Assembly (NCBI GenBank): GCA_963524205.1
Contig: CAURED010000017.1
Span: 1 to 64,000 of the forward strand
DNA from: Aminipila sp963524205
Lineage (GTDB): Bacteria > Bacillota > Clostridia > Peptostreptococcales > Anaerovoracaceae
Direction: 5' to 3'
Length of the DNA stretch: 64,000 nucleotides
The stretch's first letter is position 1. Every line of letters starts with the position of its first letter. Below, one piece after another: positions 1 to 8,576 of the stretch. The position numbers were made by a program, and so were the translations under genes. The notes beneath the pieces were generated by a model, which ran no database searches, was not told where the DNA came from, and was given only the letters and a program-made list of their open reading frames with translations.

Positions 1-157
1 AGTTTTCATAGTATGTACAATGCGATCACGGACAATATTATGTTCAAAGAGGTTTATACCCCGGTGTAGATACATTTGACATATTATTACTGATGTTATT
101 CAATACTCTTGACTGGGTCAGCATACCTGACGTCGCCATATAAAAGCCTTTAAACAT
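1..157 (-). pseudogene. flgF/flgG-type rod protein, 5' part, frameshifted
   Basis: The reverse strand starts with ATG at 157, behind AAAGGAGAATAATA. It reads MFKGFYMATSGMLTQSRVLN followed by an NISNNMSNVSTPGYK segment, the N-terminal signature of flagellar rod and hook proteins of the FlgF/FlgG type. The frame then hits TGA at 46-44, after only 37 residues. From about position 51 another frame continues with LFEHNIVRDRIVHTMKT to the window edge, which is what a rod protein should look like after GYK. A small indel near 47-55 therefore seems to break the gene. It lies about 13 bp downstream of fliA and was presumably the last gene of the flgB-flhA-fliA unit. A sequencing or assembly error explains the break as well as real decay does. 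FlgF and FlgG cannot be told apart from this fragment. Confidence 0.7.
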
Positions 158-170
158 TATTATTCTCCTT

Positions 171-953
171 TTATGCGGTATAGTAACTTTCTAAATTAAC
201 CCTAAGTTTTTTTAAAGCAGCAGAATGTAATTGAGACACTCTTGGCTCACTTATTCCCATAACCTTAGCAATCTCCTTCATGCTAAGTTCTTTTCGGTAA
301 TATAGTGAAACTACCATTTGTTCATTTTCTCTCAGACTTTCTACTGAATTCTTCAGTATAGTCTGTAATTCCTTCTGTTCCAGATTCGTCGACGGCATAG
401 TTTCTGAATTATGATCTTTTAGAAACTTGTCATTCTGTCCTTCTTCCTGAATACCATCCACAAGTGCATCAAGAGATAAAATATTAAATAAATTTGTTTC
501 ACCTAATGCTTTATAATATTTTTCTACGGTAATCTCTAGATGACCTGCAACTTCTTCATCTGTGGGATATCTTCCAAGCTGAAAATATAATTCTGAAAAA
601 GTCTGGTCAATTGCTTTCCCCAATTTTCTTACATTACGTGGTACCCAATCCTGTTTTCTTGCCAAATCTACTATTGCTCCTCTTATTCTAAGAGAGGCAT
701 AGCTTTCAAACTTAACATTTTTATCAGGGTCAAATTTATCCACAGCCTGCATTAATGTAATAATTCCTTCATTTATAATGTCATCCATATCTGTAAAACT
801 TACATATACACCTCTAAGTTGTATTGCAATTGTTTTAACAATGCCGCTGTAACGCATAACTATTTCCTGTTTAATATATATATCGCCAGTTTCGCGATAA
901 AGTTTAAACAAATCTTCTACAGTTTTAGATTTTAGCAAGTTATCATCCATCAT
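171..953 (-). CDS. fliA: RNA polymerase sigma-28 factor FliA/SigD
   Basis: This is the flagellar sigma factor that directs RNA polymerase to late flagellar promoters. The 260-residue length is typical of the FliA/WhiG family. Region 2 is seen at about residues 35-110 (DKFDPDKNVKFESYASLRIR). Region 4 lies near the C-terminus, with a helix-turn-helix around MKEIAKVMGISEPRVSQLH. Start ATG 953 follows AAAGGAATTGGAAC, and a second ATG follows at once. It is cotranscribed with flhA, 27 bp upstream. In Bacillus and many clostridia flhF and flhG lie between flhA and the sigma gene; here they are absent. Its targets in this window appear to be the promoters at 15393, 21957 and 41490, and its antagonist is FlgM at 15467. 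Identification is secure. Confidence 0.96.
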   Translation of the reverse strand: MMDDNLLKSKTVEDLFKLYRETGDIYIKQEIVMRYSGIVKTIAIQLRGVYVSFTDMDDIINEGIITLMQAVDKFDPDKNVKFESYASLRIRGAIVDLARKQDWVPRNVRKLGKAIDQTFSELYFQLGRYPTDEEVAGHLEITVEKYYKALGETNLFNILSLDALVDGIQEEGQNDKFLKDHNSETMPSTNLEQKELQTILKNSVESLRENEQMVVSLYYRKELSMKEIAKVMGISEPRVSQLHSAALKKLRVNLESYYTA

Positions 954-980
954 GTTCCAATTCCTTTTGCTCTCAATTAA

Positions 981-3044
981 TTACATACTAATGTTGCCTA
1001 GTGCCTGAATTTGTACATTATTTGCTACTTCATTAAAAGCAAGAACATACACATTCGGGTAGAATTGTTCTATAAGTCTATAGAAGTAGACTCTTATAAC
1101 ATTGCTTGTAAGTATTACAGGAACCGTGTTTAGCTCCTTGAACTTACCTATATGTTCACCCAGCTGCGTTACAATCTTTTGAATTAAATCTGGGCTTAAT
1201 GCAAGGTATATTCCCTGCTCGCTTCTTGTAAGACTGGATAAAACAGCCTTTTCAATCTCACTATCCAGTGTAACGACCTTAAGTTGTCCATTTTCACAGA
1301 ACCGTCTAGTTATAGTACGTTTAAGTGCGCTGCGAACATTTTCAGTCATAACATCTATGTCATTAGTTCCCTGGGCGGAATCAATAAGGCTCTCCAGGAT
1401 AGTAATCATGTCTTTTATTGGAATTCCTTCTTTTAAAAGGTTATATAGAACTTTCTGCAATGTACCATAAGAAATAACATTAGGTACTGCTTCTTCGGTA
1501 AGCTCTGGTGAAGTTTTTTTCGTATTTTCAATGATCTGTATTACTTCTGCTCTTGTAAGAAGTTCATGGGCATGACGCCTTACGGTTTCTGACAAGTGTG
1601 TAAGCATTACAGACAGCGGGTCTATAACTGTATATCCATATACTTCTGCCATATCCCTTTTTTCAGGAGTAATCCATTTACTTGGTATACCATAGGCAGG
1701 TTCTATCGTATCGATACCATCAATATCGCCTGCTGGCCTTGGAGGCTGGAGTGCTAAATAATAGTCTACTAACAACTCTCCTCTGGCAATCTCCTCGCCT
1801 TTTAGTTTTATAACGTATTGATTTGCATTTAGTGCCGCACTATCTCTTAACCGGACAGAAGGCACGACAAAACCCATTTCCTGAGCAAATTGCCGTCTAA
1901 ATATTACTATTCTGTTTATCAGGTTTCCCCCACTGCTTTCATCCACAAGCGGGATCAAGCTGTATCCAAACTCCATCTCAATAGGCTCTACATTTATCAA
2001 GGAGTAAATATTATTTATATCTTTGAAATATGCATTTTCATCAAATTGTTCTTCTGGATAAATATCGGCTTCCGCTTCTGCCATACCTAGCTGTTGTTCC
2101 TCCGCAGCTCTAGATTTCAACAACCTAAATCCTAACGCAATAAGGAAAATCCCTAAGATGGTTGGCTGTGTATGGGGTGCTCCAGGGATTAGGTTCAGCA
2201 AGAGCATAACCCCTCCTGAAATAATAAGAACCTTAGGCTGTGAAGTAAACTGCTTAATTACATCTTCACTCAAGGTCCCTTCTGCTACTGATCTAGTTAC
2301 AATCATGCCTGTAGCTGTTGAAATTAAAAGCGCTGGTATCTGTGATACCAATCCATCTCCTATAGTCGCAATGGAATATATGTTTAAAACTTGGGCAAAA
2401 GGAAGTCCACTTTGCACAACTCCGATAATGGTTCCTGCAATAAAGTTTATTAATGTAATGATGATGGACATAATCGCATCACCTTTTACAATTTTCGTTG
2501 CACCATCCATGGCTCCGTAGAAATCAGATTCTCTTTGGATCTTACTTCTTCGGGTTCTTGCTTCATCCTCTGTAATAAGTCCTGAACTTAAATCTGCATC
2601 TATAGCCATTTGTTTGCCAGGCATAGCATCCAGAGTAAATCTTGCCGCTACTTCAGCTACACGTTCAGCGCCTTTAGTGATTACTATAAACTGAACCAAA
2701 ACCAGGATTAAGAATATAATAACACCGACTACAATGTTTCCTCGTAGTACGAAATTACCAAAAGTTGCAATAACCTGCCCTGCGGCTCCCTGCTCTGTTA
2801 AAATAAGCCTGGTTGACGAAATATTCAGGGATAACCGGAACAAGGTTGTTATCAGCAAAAGTGATGGAAATATGGAAAATTCCAAAGCTTCACTTATGTA
2901 CATGGTGGTAAGCAGGATTATCAGGGAAACTGTAATGTTGATAATAAACATCATATCCAGAATAAACGGATTTAATGGGACTACCAACAGTACAACAACC
3001 ATCAAAACGAATAACGCTACGACGTGATCTAACAGTTTTTTCAT
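981..3044 (-). CDS. flhA: flagellar type III export gate protein FlhA
   Basis: FlhA forms the nonameric export gate at the base of the flagellum. It couples ion flow to export and docks chaperone-substrate complexes through its cytoplasmic domain. The 687-residue length is normal. The N-terminal 330 residues or so are strongly hydrophobic, with several membrane segments, and the conserved FHIPEP loop is present (MPGKQMAIDADLSSGL, then ARTRRSKIQRESDFYGAMDG). The remaining half is the soluble FlhA-C domain, with the typical YGIPSKWI and ALSPDL motifs. ATG 3044 is preceded by AAAGAGGATATCAA. It sits between flgB and fliA, away from the other export genes fliOPQR-flhB at 43.9-47.1 kb. Confidence 0.97.
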   Translation of the reverse strand: MKKLLDHVVALFVLMVVVLLVVPLNPFILDMMFIINITVSLIILLTTMYISEALEFSIFPSLLLITTLFRLSLNISSTRLILTEQGAAGQVIATFGNFVLRGNIVVGVIIFLILVLVQFIVITKGAERVAEVAARFTLDAMPGKQMAIDADLSSGLITEDEARTRRSKIQRESDFYGAMDGATKIVKGDAIMSIIITLINFIAGTIIGVVQSGLPFAQVLNIYSIATIGDGLVSQIPALLISTATGMIVTRSVAEGTLSEDVIKQFTSQPKVLIISGGVMLLLNLIPGAPHTQPTILGIFLIALGFRLLKSRAAEEQQLGMAEAEADIYPEEQFDENAYFKDINNIYSLINVEPIEMEFGYSLIPLVDESSGGNLINRIVIFRRQFAQEMGFVVPSVRLRDSAALNANQYVIKLKGEEIARGELLVDYYLALQPPRPAGDIDGIDTIEPAYGIPSKWITPEKRDMAEVYGYTVIDPLSVMLTHLSETVRRHAHELLTRAEVIQIIENTKKTSPELTEEAVPNVISYGTLQKVLYNLLKEGIPIKDMITILESLIDSAQGTNDIDVMTENVRSALKRTITRRFCENGQLKVVTLDSEIEKAVLSSLTRSEQGIYLALSPDLIQKIVTQLGEHIGKFKELNTVPVILTSNVIRVYFYRLIEQFYPNVYVLAFNEVANNVQIQALGNISM

Positions 3045-3106
3045 TTGATATCCTCTTTTAATCTATGTCTATTTTGTCTTTGCATGTTAAATGCACCATT
3101 CCTTGC

Positions 3107-3496
3107 CTACTTACCTATAGCAGATTTTATTCTGCTGAACTGGTCATTAATTTGAAATACCTGATATTGATATTGAAGCTGTGCTCTGCCTAATTCTATC
3201 TGTTCAACATCAAGGTTGACATTATTGCCATCCAGCCTGTTGCTTTCTTCTTCACTAACATCAACTTTCATCTTAGAACCTAAAATAGCCTTTCGAATGT
3301 CATCTTTGCCAGGGTTCTTTTGATTCTTAAATTTATCCAGCTGTGAACTAAGTTCAGCCTCAAAAGATATGGTTTTTGCCTTATATCCTGGGGTATCATT
3401 ATTTGCAATATTTTCAGATATAATTCTCTGTTTTTCCCATAAATAATCTAAGCTCTTCTGTGATAAAGTTATGTTATTATTGTCTATCCAGCTCAT
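3107..3496 (-). CDS. flgB: flagellar basal-body rod protein FlgB
   Basis: FlgB is the proximal rod subunit that joins the MS ring and FliE to the rod. The protein has 129 residues, usual for FlgB. It has the N-terminal rod motif (EKQRIISENIANNDTPGYKA) and the C-terminal helix ending QYQVFQINDQFSRIKSAIGK. ATG 3496 follows GGAAAGGGAAGAAAT. It leads a transcript containing flhA and fliA, with a sigma-A-like promoter just upstream. In most Firmicutes flgB lies directly in front of flgC; here flgC is almost 58 kb away at 61869 and has no flgB before it, so the usual flgBC-fliE order is broken. Confidence 0.95.
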   Translation of the reverse strand: MSWIDNNNITLSQKSLDYLWEKQRIISENIANNDTPGYKAKTISFEAELSSQLDKFKNQKNPGKDDIRKAILGSKMKVDVSEEESNRLDGNNVNLDVEQIELGRAQLQYQYQVFQINDQFSRIKSAIGK

Positions 3497-3579
3497 ATTT
3501 CTTCCCTTTCCTATGTATGTTTTTTCAATTAATGTAATTTATTTACACCACTTGTTTCTTTTACAATCAGTATTTCTTC

Positions 3580-3608
3580 ATTATACTATTTTTTGAATAC
3601 TTTAACAA
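3580..3608 (-). promoter_or_regulatory. sigma-A-like promoter of flgB-flhA-fliA
   Basis: On the reverse strand TTGTTA (3608-3603) and TATAAT (3585-3580) are separated by exactly 17 bp. They sit about 85 bp upstream of the flgB start. The -10 is perfect and the -35 matches 4 of 6. This would place fliA under the housekeeping sigma factor, as expected for an early flagellar operon. It is inferred from motif and position only. Confidence 0.65.
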
Positions 3609-3630
3609 TAAGATTTGACAAAAAAATACA

Positions 3631-3660
3631 CAAAACCCCTAAGTTACCTTAGGGGTTTTG
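3631..3660 (-). terminator. intrinsic terminator of the SLH protein gene
   Basis: A perfect 13-bp inverted repeat (CAAAACCCCTAAG / CTTAGGGGTTTTG) with a 4-base loop lies just after the stop codon of the gene ending at 3676. On the reverse strand it is followed by TGTATTTTTTTGTC, a U-rich tail. It separates the surface-protein gene from the flgB promoter. Confidence 0.88.
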
Positions 3661-3675
3661 TAATCTGACTATTTT

Positions 3676-6600
3676 CTATTCTTCAGAATCAGAATCTGAA
3701 GCGGTTGTAGTTTTAGGTTTAGAACTATCGATAAATTTAACAAGGAAGTAGGAATCCTGAGGGTTATCTTTAACCTCTATAAATTCCATAATAAACTGAC
3801 CCGCATGCCATCCAGCTCTATCATAAATCTCACCATTTATGCCAATAACACTGCCATCCAGCATGCCTGTAAATGAAAAATCTATGCCTATAACAGGTTT
3901 CTTTTCATTGTCAGCACCTTCTGTTACATACACAACAGCTGTAACTGGAGAATTCACTCGATCATATGTCAATAGTCCGCCATTCTCAGGTAATACTGGA
4001 ATACCACCAGTGGTTACTAGCTTATCCGCAGTAAGAGGATACATCTGATCACCTGCTAAAGAGTTCTTGTAGTAAAGCGGTTCACTGAATCTAACGGATG
4101 CTGTTCCGCTATATTTACCAACTTCAATACCTCCAGAGGAAGTAACAGTCCTATTGCTAATAGTTGTCTTTGCAGTTAAAATTTCAGGAGGGGTTACATC
4201 CTTTGATCTTACATTTTTATACACAAATACATCCGATGACTTCACCCCAGAATATTCGCTTTGAAGTGCTACAAATATGTCGTAACTCTTGGTAGGCTCC
4301 ATATTCTTACAATCAAATTTAAATTGTACATCTTTGCTAGCAGGGAAACTACCTGAATCAACAACTGTACCATCAGAGTTACTTAATTCAATAACCTGAT
4401 CAGCAGAGAAATAAGGTTTGATTTGGCCATCTACAGTTTTATCAGGATAAGCACCACCTGCATACATTACCCAGTAAACTGTTGCATTGGTATTTGCTGT
4501 ACCCTTCATTTGAGCTGATTTTTCATCAGAGATTCCTGTAGGAACAGGTCCATCTGTTAGCTTTGGCACAATGGATTTCTCTGTCTTAAAGTCGGCCGTA
4601 TATTTACCATCTGTTAATCCTGTATTGTCAACTTTAAGATTATCCGAAGCCAGGCCCTTTAGTACATAGAAGAACTTGTAATCTGTATCTGGTTTTAAAC
4701 CATCTATTAATTGTTTGTATTCAGACTGCCCTTTCACTAAGTCAATTACACCAGTCTTGCTGTTCAGGTATGCTGGCAACCCTGCAAGTACCTGATCTAC
4801 CGTCGGAGCATTTTTCATCTTAGCTGGTTCCGTTCCTGTTGCTGGTTTTTCTATCATATTCGCAAGAGGTACAGCTACATAATATATTTTTGCCGGCTTA
4901 TCAGCCATAGCAATAACATTAACAGCTGTATCATATGCATCGTACTTAATTCCATCTATTAACGTTGGCTGTGCAGAATCTGCATACACCCTCTTAACCC
5001 CAAACACTTCTGGATTACTTACTACCAAAGTATCTGGATTATTTTTTATTATATCCAAAGGCTTATTTTTATTTAAAATATCAGTCCCTAGATTTGTTAA
5101 ATTATAAGGTTCCCCAACCACAGCCAAAGCCTGAATGTTTAAAGTACCATCCCAGGAACTCAATCTATCTGAATCCATAGAATTAAAGTTCTTAATAAAT
5201 AATTTGTAATTTGTAGGTTTTATGTCAATAAACTTACTATATTTGCTGCCAGGTATCATAGAAGTAACGCTTCTTGCCTGACCAGCTTCTAGTCTGATAT
5301 TTTCGGCATATAGTGCTGCATCTGTTGTTCCATGGCCAATATACAAATCGAACGTTATCAATGTATCCGTCTGTATAATTACATCAAAATCCTTATCACT
5401 GTTTACGCCATCTGCCGGCTTCAGGCTAAAGCCGATTTCATTGTCTTTCAGCGTATCTGTCCCATTGTAACGGCTCATGTATACCTGTGGTGCAACAACT
5501 TTAAATGTGGTTAATAACTTCGCCTGACTCATAGCGTTTCCATCGGAGTCAACCACATTATTTAGTTCAAACTGGTAACTTCCACCGCTGTTTAAACCTT
5601 TACCTCCACCAAAAGCTTCCTGTGGGAAAGTCACAATTGTTCTCCCATCTTTCTCTCCTACAAGAACTTTCTCAAAATTTATTTCTGAAATGTAATCAGG
5701 TTTTGAAACTGAAAGTAAATCATGCACAGAGAACATACTCTTTAAAATATTAGCTTTTTGTTCTACAGGTAACTGAGTTAGCCTGATATCTTTTTCTGTA
5801 CCGTCATAATACACAATCTCATCAAACACTACGCTTATGTTAGAACTTACTAACGGACTGCTATCAAGCACCTTATCAAAGTCCATAGTGGCAACTGGTG
5901 CTGACTTATCCAAAGTTTTTATTCCTAATAAAGCTGCTGGCTCTGAATAGTTTCCTGCCTTATCCATTAAAAGGAAATAAACATCATATGGAGTCTGTTT
6001 CGCAAGACCAGAAATATCTAAAGTGGCGTCTTTTTGCTGCGTAACAGTAACTTTGCCGCTTTTTACAGCCTTTTGTCCAGTTGTTATAGCTCTTATCTTT
6101 AGTTCCTTTATTATGGCTGCATCCGTTATAGAGTCAAAATTATCTACTGGGGGAAATTTAAAGTCCATTGGGTACACTGCCCAATATAAAGTTCCTTCTT
6201 CTGTAGACATATGTCTTATTTTTAAAGATGTAGCCGTACTTGGCTCGTTCCAAGGATAACCATCCATAAATTTAGGGGGAGTCTGGTCTAAAGTAGTTCC
6301 TGTAACCTTCGCTAAATTGGATAAATTTCCGCTGTCATCTTTCATGACCATATAAATATCATATGTAACATTTTCCACCAGCTGTTTATCCCCTGCACCC
6401 TGCATAAGGATTTCCCTTGGATCATTCATTTCACAACCACTTTCGGATCCAATAGCAAGAGCCCCTGAAACTTTAAGCTGAGATAAAGATTCAATAGTAG
6501 GTGGAACTGATTTTGCTGGCAGTACAGCCCAGCAAATTGTCACATTCTTAGATGGCATTGCTACCATAGTAATCGAATTTTTTGTTGAGCTTATTATCTT

Positions 6601-8277
6601 AGGCGTACTATTTAAGAACTTAGGTGCTACAACGTCTACCGTCTTGAATGTTTGTTTTTCAACACCGGATCTGTCTTCTTTTAAGTCCTCAAACACCATA
6701 TAATACTCATACGTCACACCACTAGTCAGTCCTGTAACACTAATCGTCACTTCTTTATCTCCAACTACGTTAACATTTCCTGATTTAACAACATAGCGGC
6801 TATCTGGGTTTTTAACTTCTTCTTCAGACATTCCTGAGTTAACTAAATCAATATTCTTTACAGCCCAGTATACTTTCCCTGGCTTATTGGTCTTGGCCAA
6901 CAGCTTTACACTTGTTGACAGTAAATCCTGATACTTTGGATATGAGGACAAGAACTCTGGATTTGCATTGTTTGCTTCCGCATCAACGCTGGTCATCTTC
7001 TGTCCATTTACAGTTGCTGTAACTCCTGGTCTGATATATATGTGCTCAGGCAGCATAGAGATATTACAATCATTTGCATTAATTGAAATTTCTTCAACTT
7101 TTCCTGTACCTGTCACAGTTGACGCAGTATCACAGAAAAGAGCATATACAGTAGTATCTTTCTGTATGAAAACTGATCCTTTTACAGCATCTTCATCTAC
7201 TGTTAGGGAATCTACCGTGCCTTTATCCACACTAAGTTTATTATTTTCTGCATTCACTGAAACATTTTCAAAAGCACCTGAAAGGTTAAGTGTCGTTCCG
7301 CTTGGGCCCTTTAGTATTACATCTTTAAATGCAGTTCCTTTTGAATTATCTTCCTCCAGATATGCACTGCTCTTAACGGTTGTATTATGTATAACACTGC
7401 CGCCCTCTGCACGAACACTCATCGTGTTAGAGTTTCCAGAGTCAATAACAAGATTATGAATATCGCAATCAGTAAGGATAACGCTTACCTCTCCGCTCTG
7501 AGCATTTCCGGTCCCACTGATAATTAAATCACCGCCTACAGTTATGTTTTCTAGCTGGGTATAACCCGTACCCATTCCGGCAGTAATATATAAATCTCCT
7601 GGAACAATTGTATTTCTTAAACTTGCCCCTGTCTCTACAACAGAAACATTGCCATTGGCGTATCCTATATAATTGGAGCCTTGATCTTTTACTATTTCAC
7701 CAGCAACTTCTGATAAAACTTTAGCCATTTCTCCACGTTTCATATAATCAGCAGGTTTAAAGGTCTGATCCGGATAACCAGATAAGAATTTCTTTTCCAC
7801 TGCAGCATTTATATATTCTTTACTCCAGCCGCTAAAGTCCCTGCTATCTGCAAACTGAAGCGGGTCACTTTCAACACCTTGTATTTTAAGTGCACGGCAA
7901 AGCATGGTAACTGCCTCTTCACGTTTCAAAGGCTTGTCTGGTCCAGCTGTATCTGGATAGATACCATTAAAATAGCCTTGCTTTTTTGCAATGCTGATAT
8001 CATCATAGTACCACTGTTCTTGCGGTACATCATTAAAAGCTATCGTTCCTTTTTGACTATATCCAAAAGCTCTGTTCATCATAGCAACAAATTCCGCTCT
8101 TGTTATAGAATCATCAGGATTAAGATCTCCTTCATCGTCTCCACGCATAATCTGCTGCGAGACTAAATTGTTCAGATATTGATCTGCCCAGTGTCCTGCG
8201 TAACTTTCACCCGTAGTAACATAGGCTCCGGCACATACAAACACTCCGCACAATAATATCATAAATATTTTCTTCAT
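3676..8277 (-). CDS. large SLH-domain surface protein with Fn3-like repeats
   Basis: Secreted cell-wall surface protein of 1533 residues; specific role unknown. Start ATG 8277 is chosen because it follows AAAGGAGACGCAATAATT and opens a signal peptide (MKKIFMILLCGVFVCAGAYV, probably cut near GESYA). The frame is open 18 codons further upstream but lacks such a site. Three SLH domains follow in about residues 25-200 (motifs such as ITRAEFVAMMNRAFGYS and PLKREEAVTMLCRAL); SLH domains bind secondary cell-wall polymers. The rest holds at least five degenerate Fn3/Ig-like units sharing a YWAV-type strand and a Y-D-I-Y-x-V strand, in DNA near 6860, 6530, 6180, 4890 and 4470. A further bacterial Ig-like domain has a VVFDEIVYY motif. 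The C-terminus is Ser/Asp/Glu-rich. It is divergent from cheA and has its own promoter and terminator, so any tie to the flagellar genes is unproven. Confidence 0.88.
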   Translation of the reverse strand: MKKIFMILLCGVFVCAGAYVTTGESYAGHWADQYLNNLVSQQIMRGDDEGDLNPDDSITRAEFVAMMNRAFGYSQKGTIAFNDVPQEQWYYDDISIAKKQGYFNGIYPDTAGPDKPLKREEAVTMLCRALKIQGVESDPLQFADSRDFSGWSKEYINAAVEKKFLSGYPDQTFKPADYMKRGEMAKVLSEVAGEIVKDQGSNYIGYANGNVSVVETGASLRNTIVPGDLYITAGMGTGYTQLENITVGGDLIISGTGNAQSGEVSVILTDCDIHNLVIDSGNSNTMSVRAEGGSVIHNTTVKSSAYLEEDNSKGTAFKDVILKGPSGTTLNLSGAFENVSVNAENNKLSVDKGTVDSLTVDEDAVKGSVFIQKDTTVYALFCDTASTVTGTGKVEEISINANDCNISMLPEHIYIRPGVTATVNGQKMTSVDAEANNANPEFLSSYPKYQDLLSTSVKLLAKTNKPGKVYWAVKNIDLVNSGMSEEEVKNPDSRYVVKSGNVNVVGDKEVTISVTGLTSGVTYEYYMVFEDLKEDRSGVEKQTFKTVDVVAPKFLNSTPKIISSTKNSITMVAMPSKNVTICWAVLPAKSVPPTIESLSQLKVSGALAIGSESGCEMNDPREILMQGAGDKQLVENVTYDIYMVMKDDSGNLSNLAKVTGTTLDQTPPKFMDGYPWNEPSTATSLKIRHMSTEEGTLYWAVYPMDFKFPPVDNFDSITDAAIIKELKIRAITTGQKAVKSGKVTVTQQKDATLDISGLAKQTPYDVYFLLMDKAGNYSEPAALLGIKTLDKSAPVATMDFDKVLDSSPLVSSNISVVFDEIVYYDGTEKDIRLTQLPVEQKANILKSMFSVHDLLSVSKPDYISEINFEKVLVGEKDGRTIVTFPQEAFGGGKGLNSGGSYQFELNNVVDSDGNAMSQAKLLTTFKVVAPQVYMSRYNGTDTLKDNEIGFSLKPADGVNSDKDFDVIIQTDTLITFDLYIGHGTTDAALYAENIRLEAGQARSVTSMIPGSKYSKFIDIKPTNYKLFIKNFNSMDSDRLSSWDGTLNIQALAVVGEPYNLTNLGTDILNKNKPLDIIKNNPDTLVVSNPEVFGVKRVYADSAQPTLIDGIKYDAYDTAVNVIAMADKPAKIYYVAVPLANMIEKPATGTEPAKMKNAPTVDQVLAGLPAYLNSKTGVIDLVKGQSEYKQLIDGLKPDTDYKFFYVLKGLASDNLKVDNTGLTDGKYTADFKTEKSIVPKLTDGPVPTGISDEKSAQMKGTANTNATVYWVMYAGGAYPDKTVDGQIKPYFSADQVIELSNSDGTVVDSGSFPASKDVQFKFDCKNMEPTKSYDIFVALQSEYSGVKSSDVFVYKNVRSKDVTPPEILTAKTTISNRTVTSSGGIEVGKYSGTASVRFSEPLYYKNSLAGDQMYPLTADKLVTTGGIPVLPENGGLLTYDRVNSPVTAVVYVTEGADNEKKPVIGIDFSFTGMLDGSVIGINGEIYDRAGWHAGQFIMEFIEVKDNPQDSYFLVKFIDSSKPKTTTASDSDSEE

Positions 8278-8374
8278 AATTATTGCGTCTCCTTTCACAT
8301 ATAGTAATATCGCCATATAATATTTCGACATAAAATTATATTTCTTTAATAAAATCTCGTAATATTTTTAAATT

Positions 8375-8403
8375 ATTATATATTATACCCGCGATATCTT
8401 CAA
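8375..8403 (-). promoter_or_regulatory. sigma-A-like promoter of the SLH protein gene
   Basis: On the reverse strand TTGAAG (8403-8398) is followed after 17 bp by TATAAT (8380-8375). This gives a leader of about 95 nt to the ATG at 8277. The 245-bp divergent gap (8332-8576) also contains a T-run at 8433-8443. I found no equally convincing promoter for cheA in it. Confidence 0.6.
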
Positions 8404-8576
8404 TAATCTGGAAAGAAATTATACTTTTAAAATTTTTTTTTTTGATTTACCTGATTTTGTTTATTTTCTTTCATATTTTGACAAATTTCTATTTATAATT
8501 CAAAAATACTATGCTAATATATAAAGTATATAAGTTTATGCAAAATTAGCATCAATTGTAAGGTGGTGTTCGTGTT

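Noticed and set aside
8369..8397. Sigma-28-like TAAA and CGCGATAT on the plus strand before cheA
   Set aside because: The spacing is 17 bp rather than 15, and the -10 matches poorly; it also overlaps the better minus-strand promoter.
8478..8499. TTGACA followed by TATAAT upstream of cheA
   Set aside because: Only 10 bp separate the hexamers, far from the 16-18 bp needed; no other convincing pair was found for cheA.
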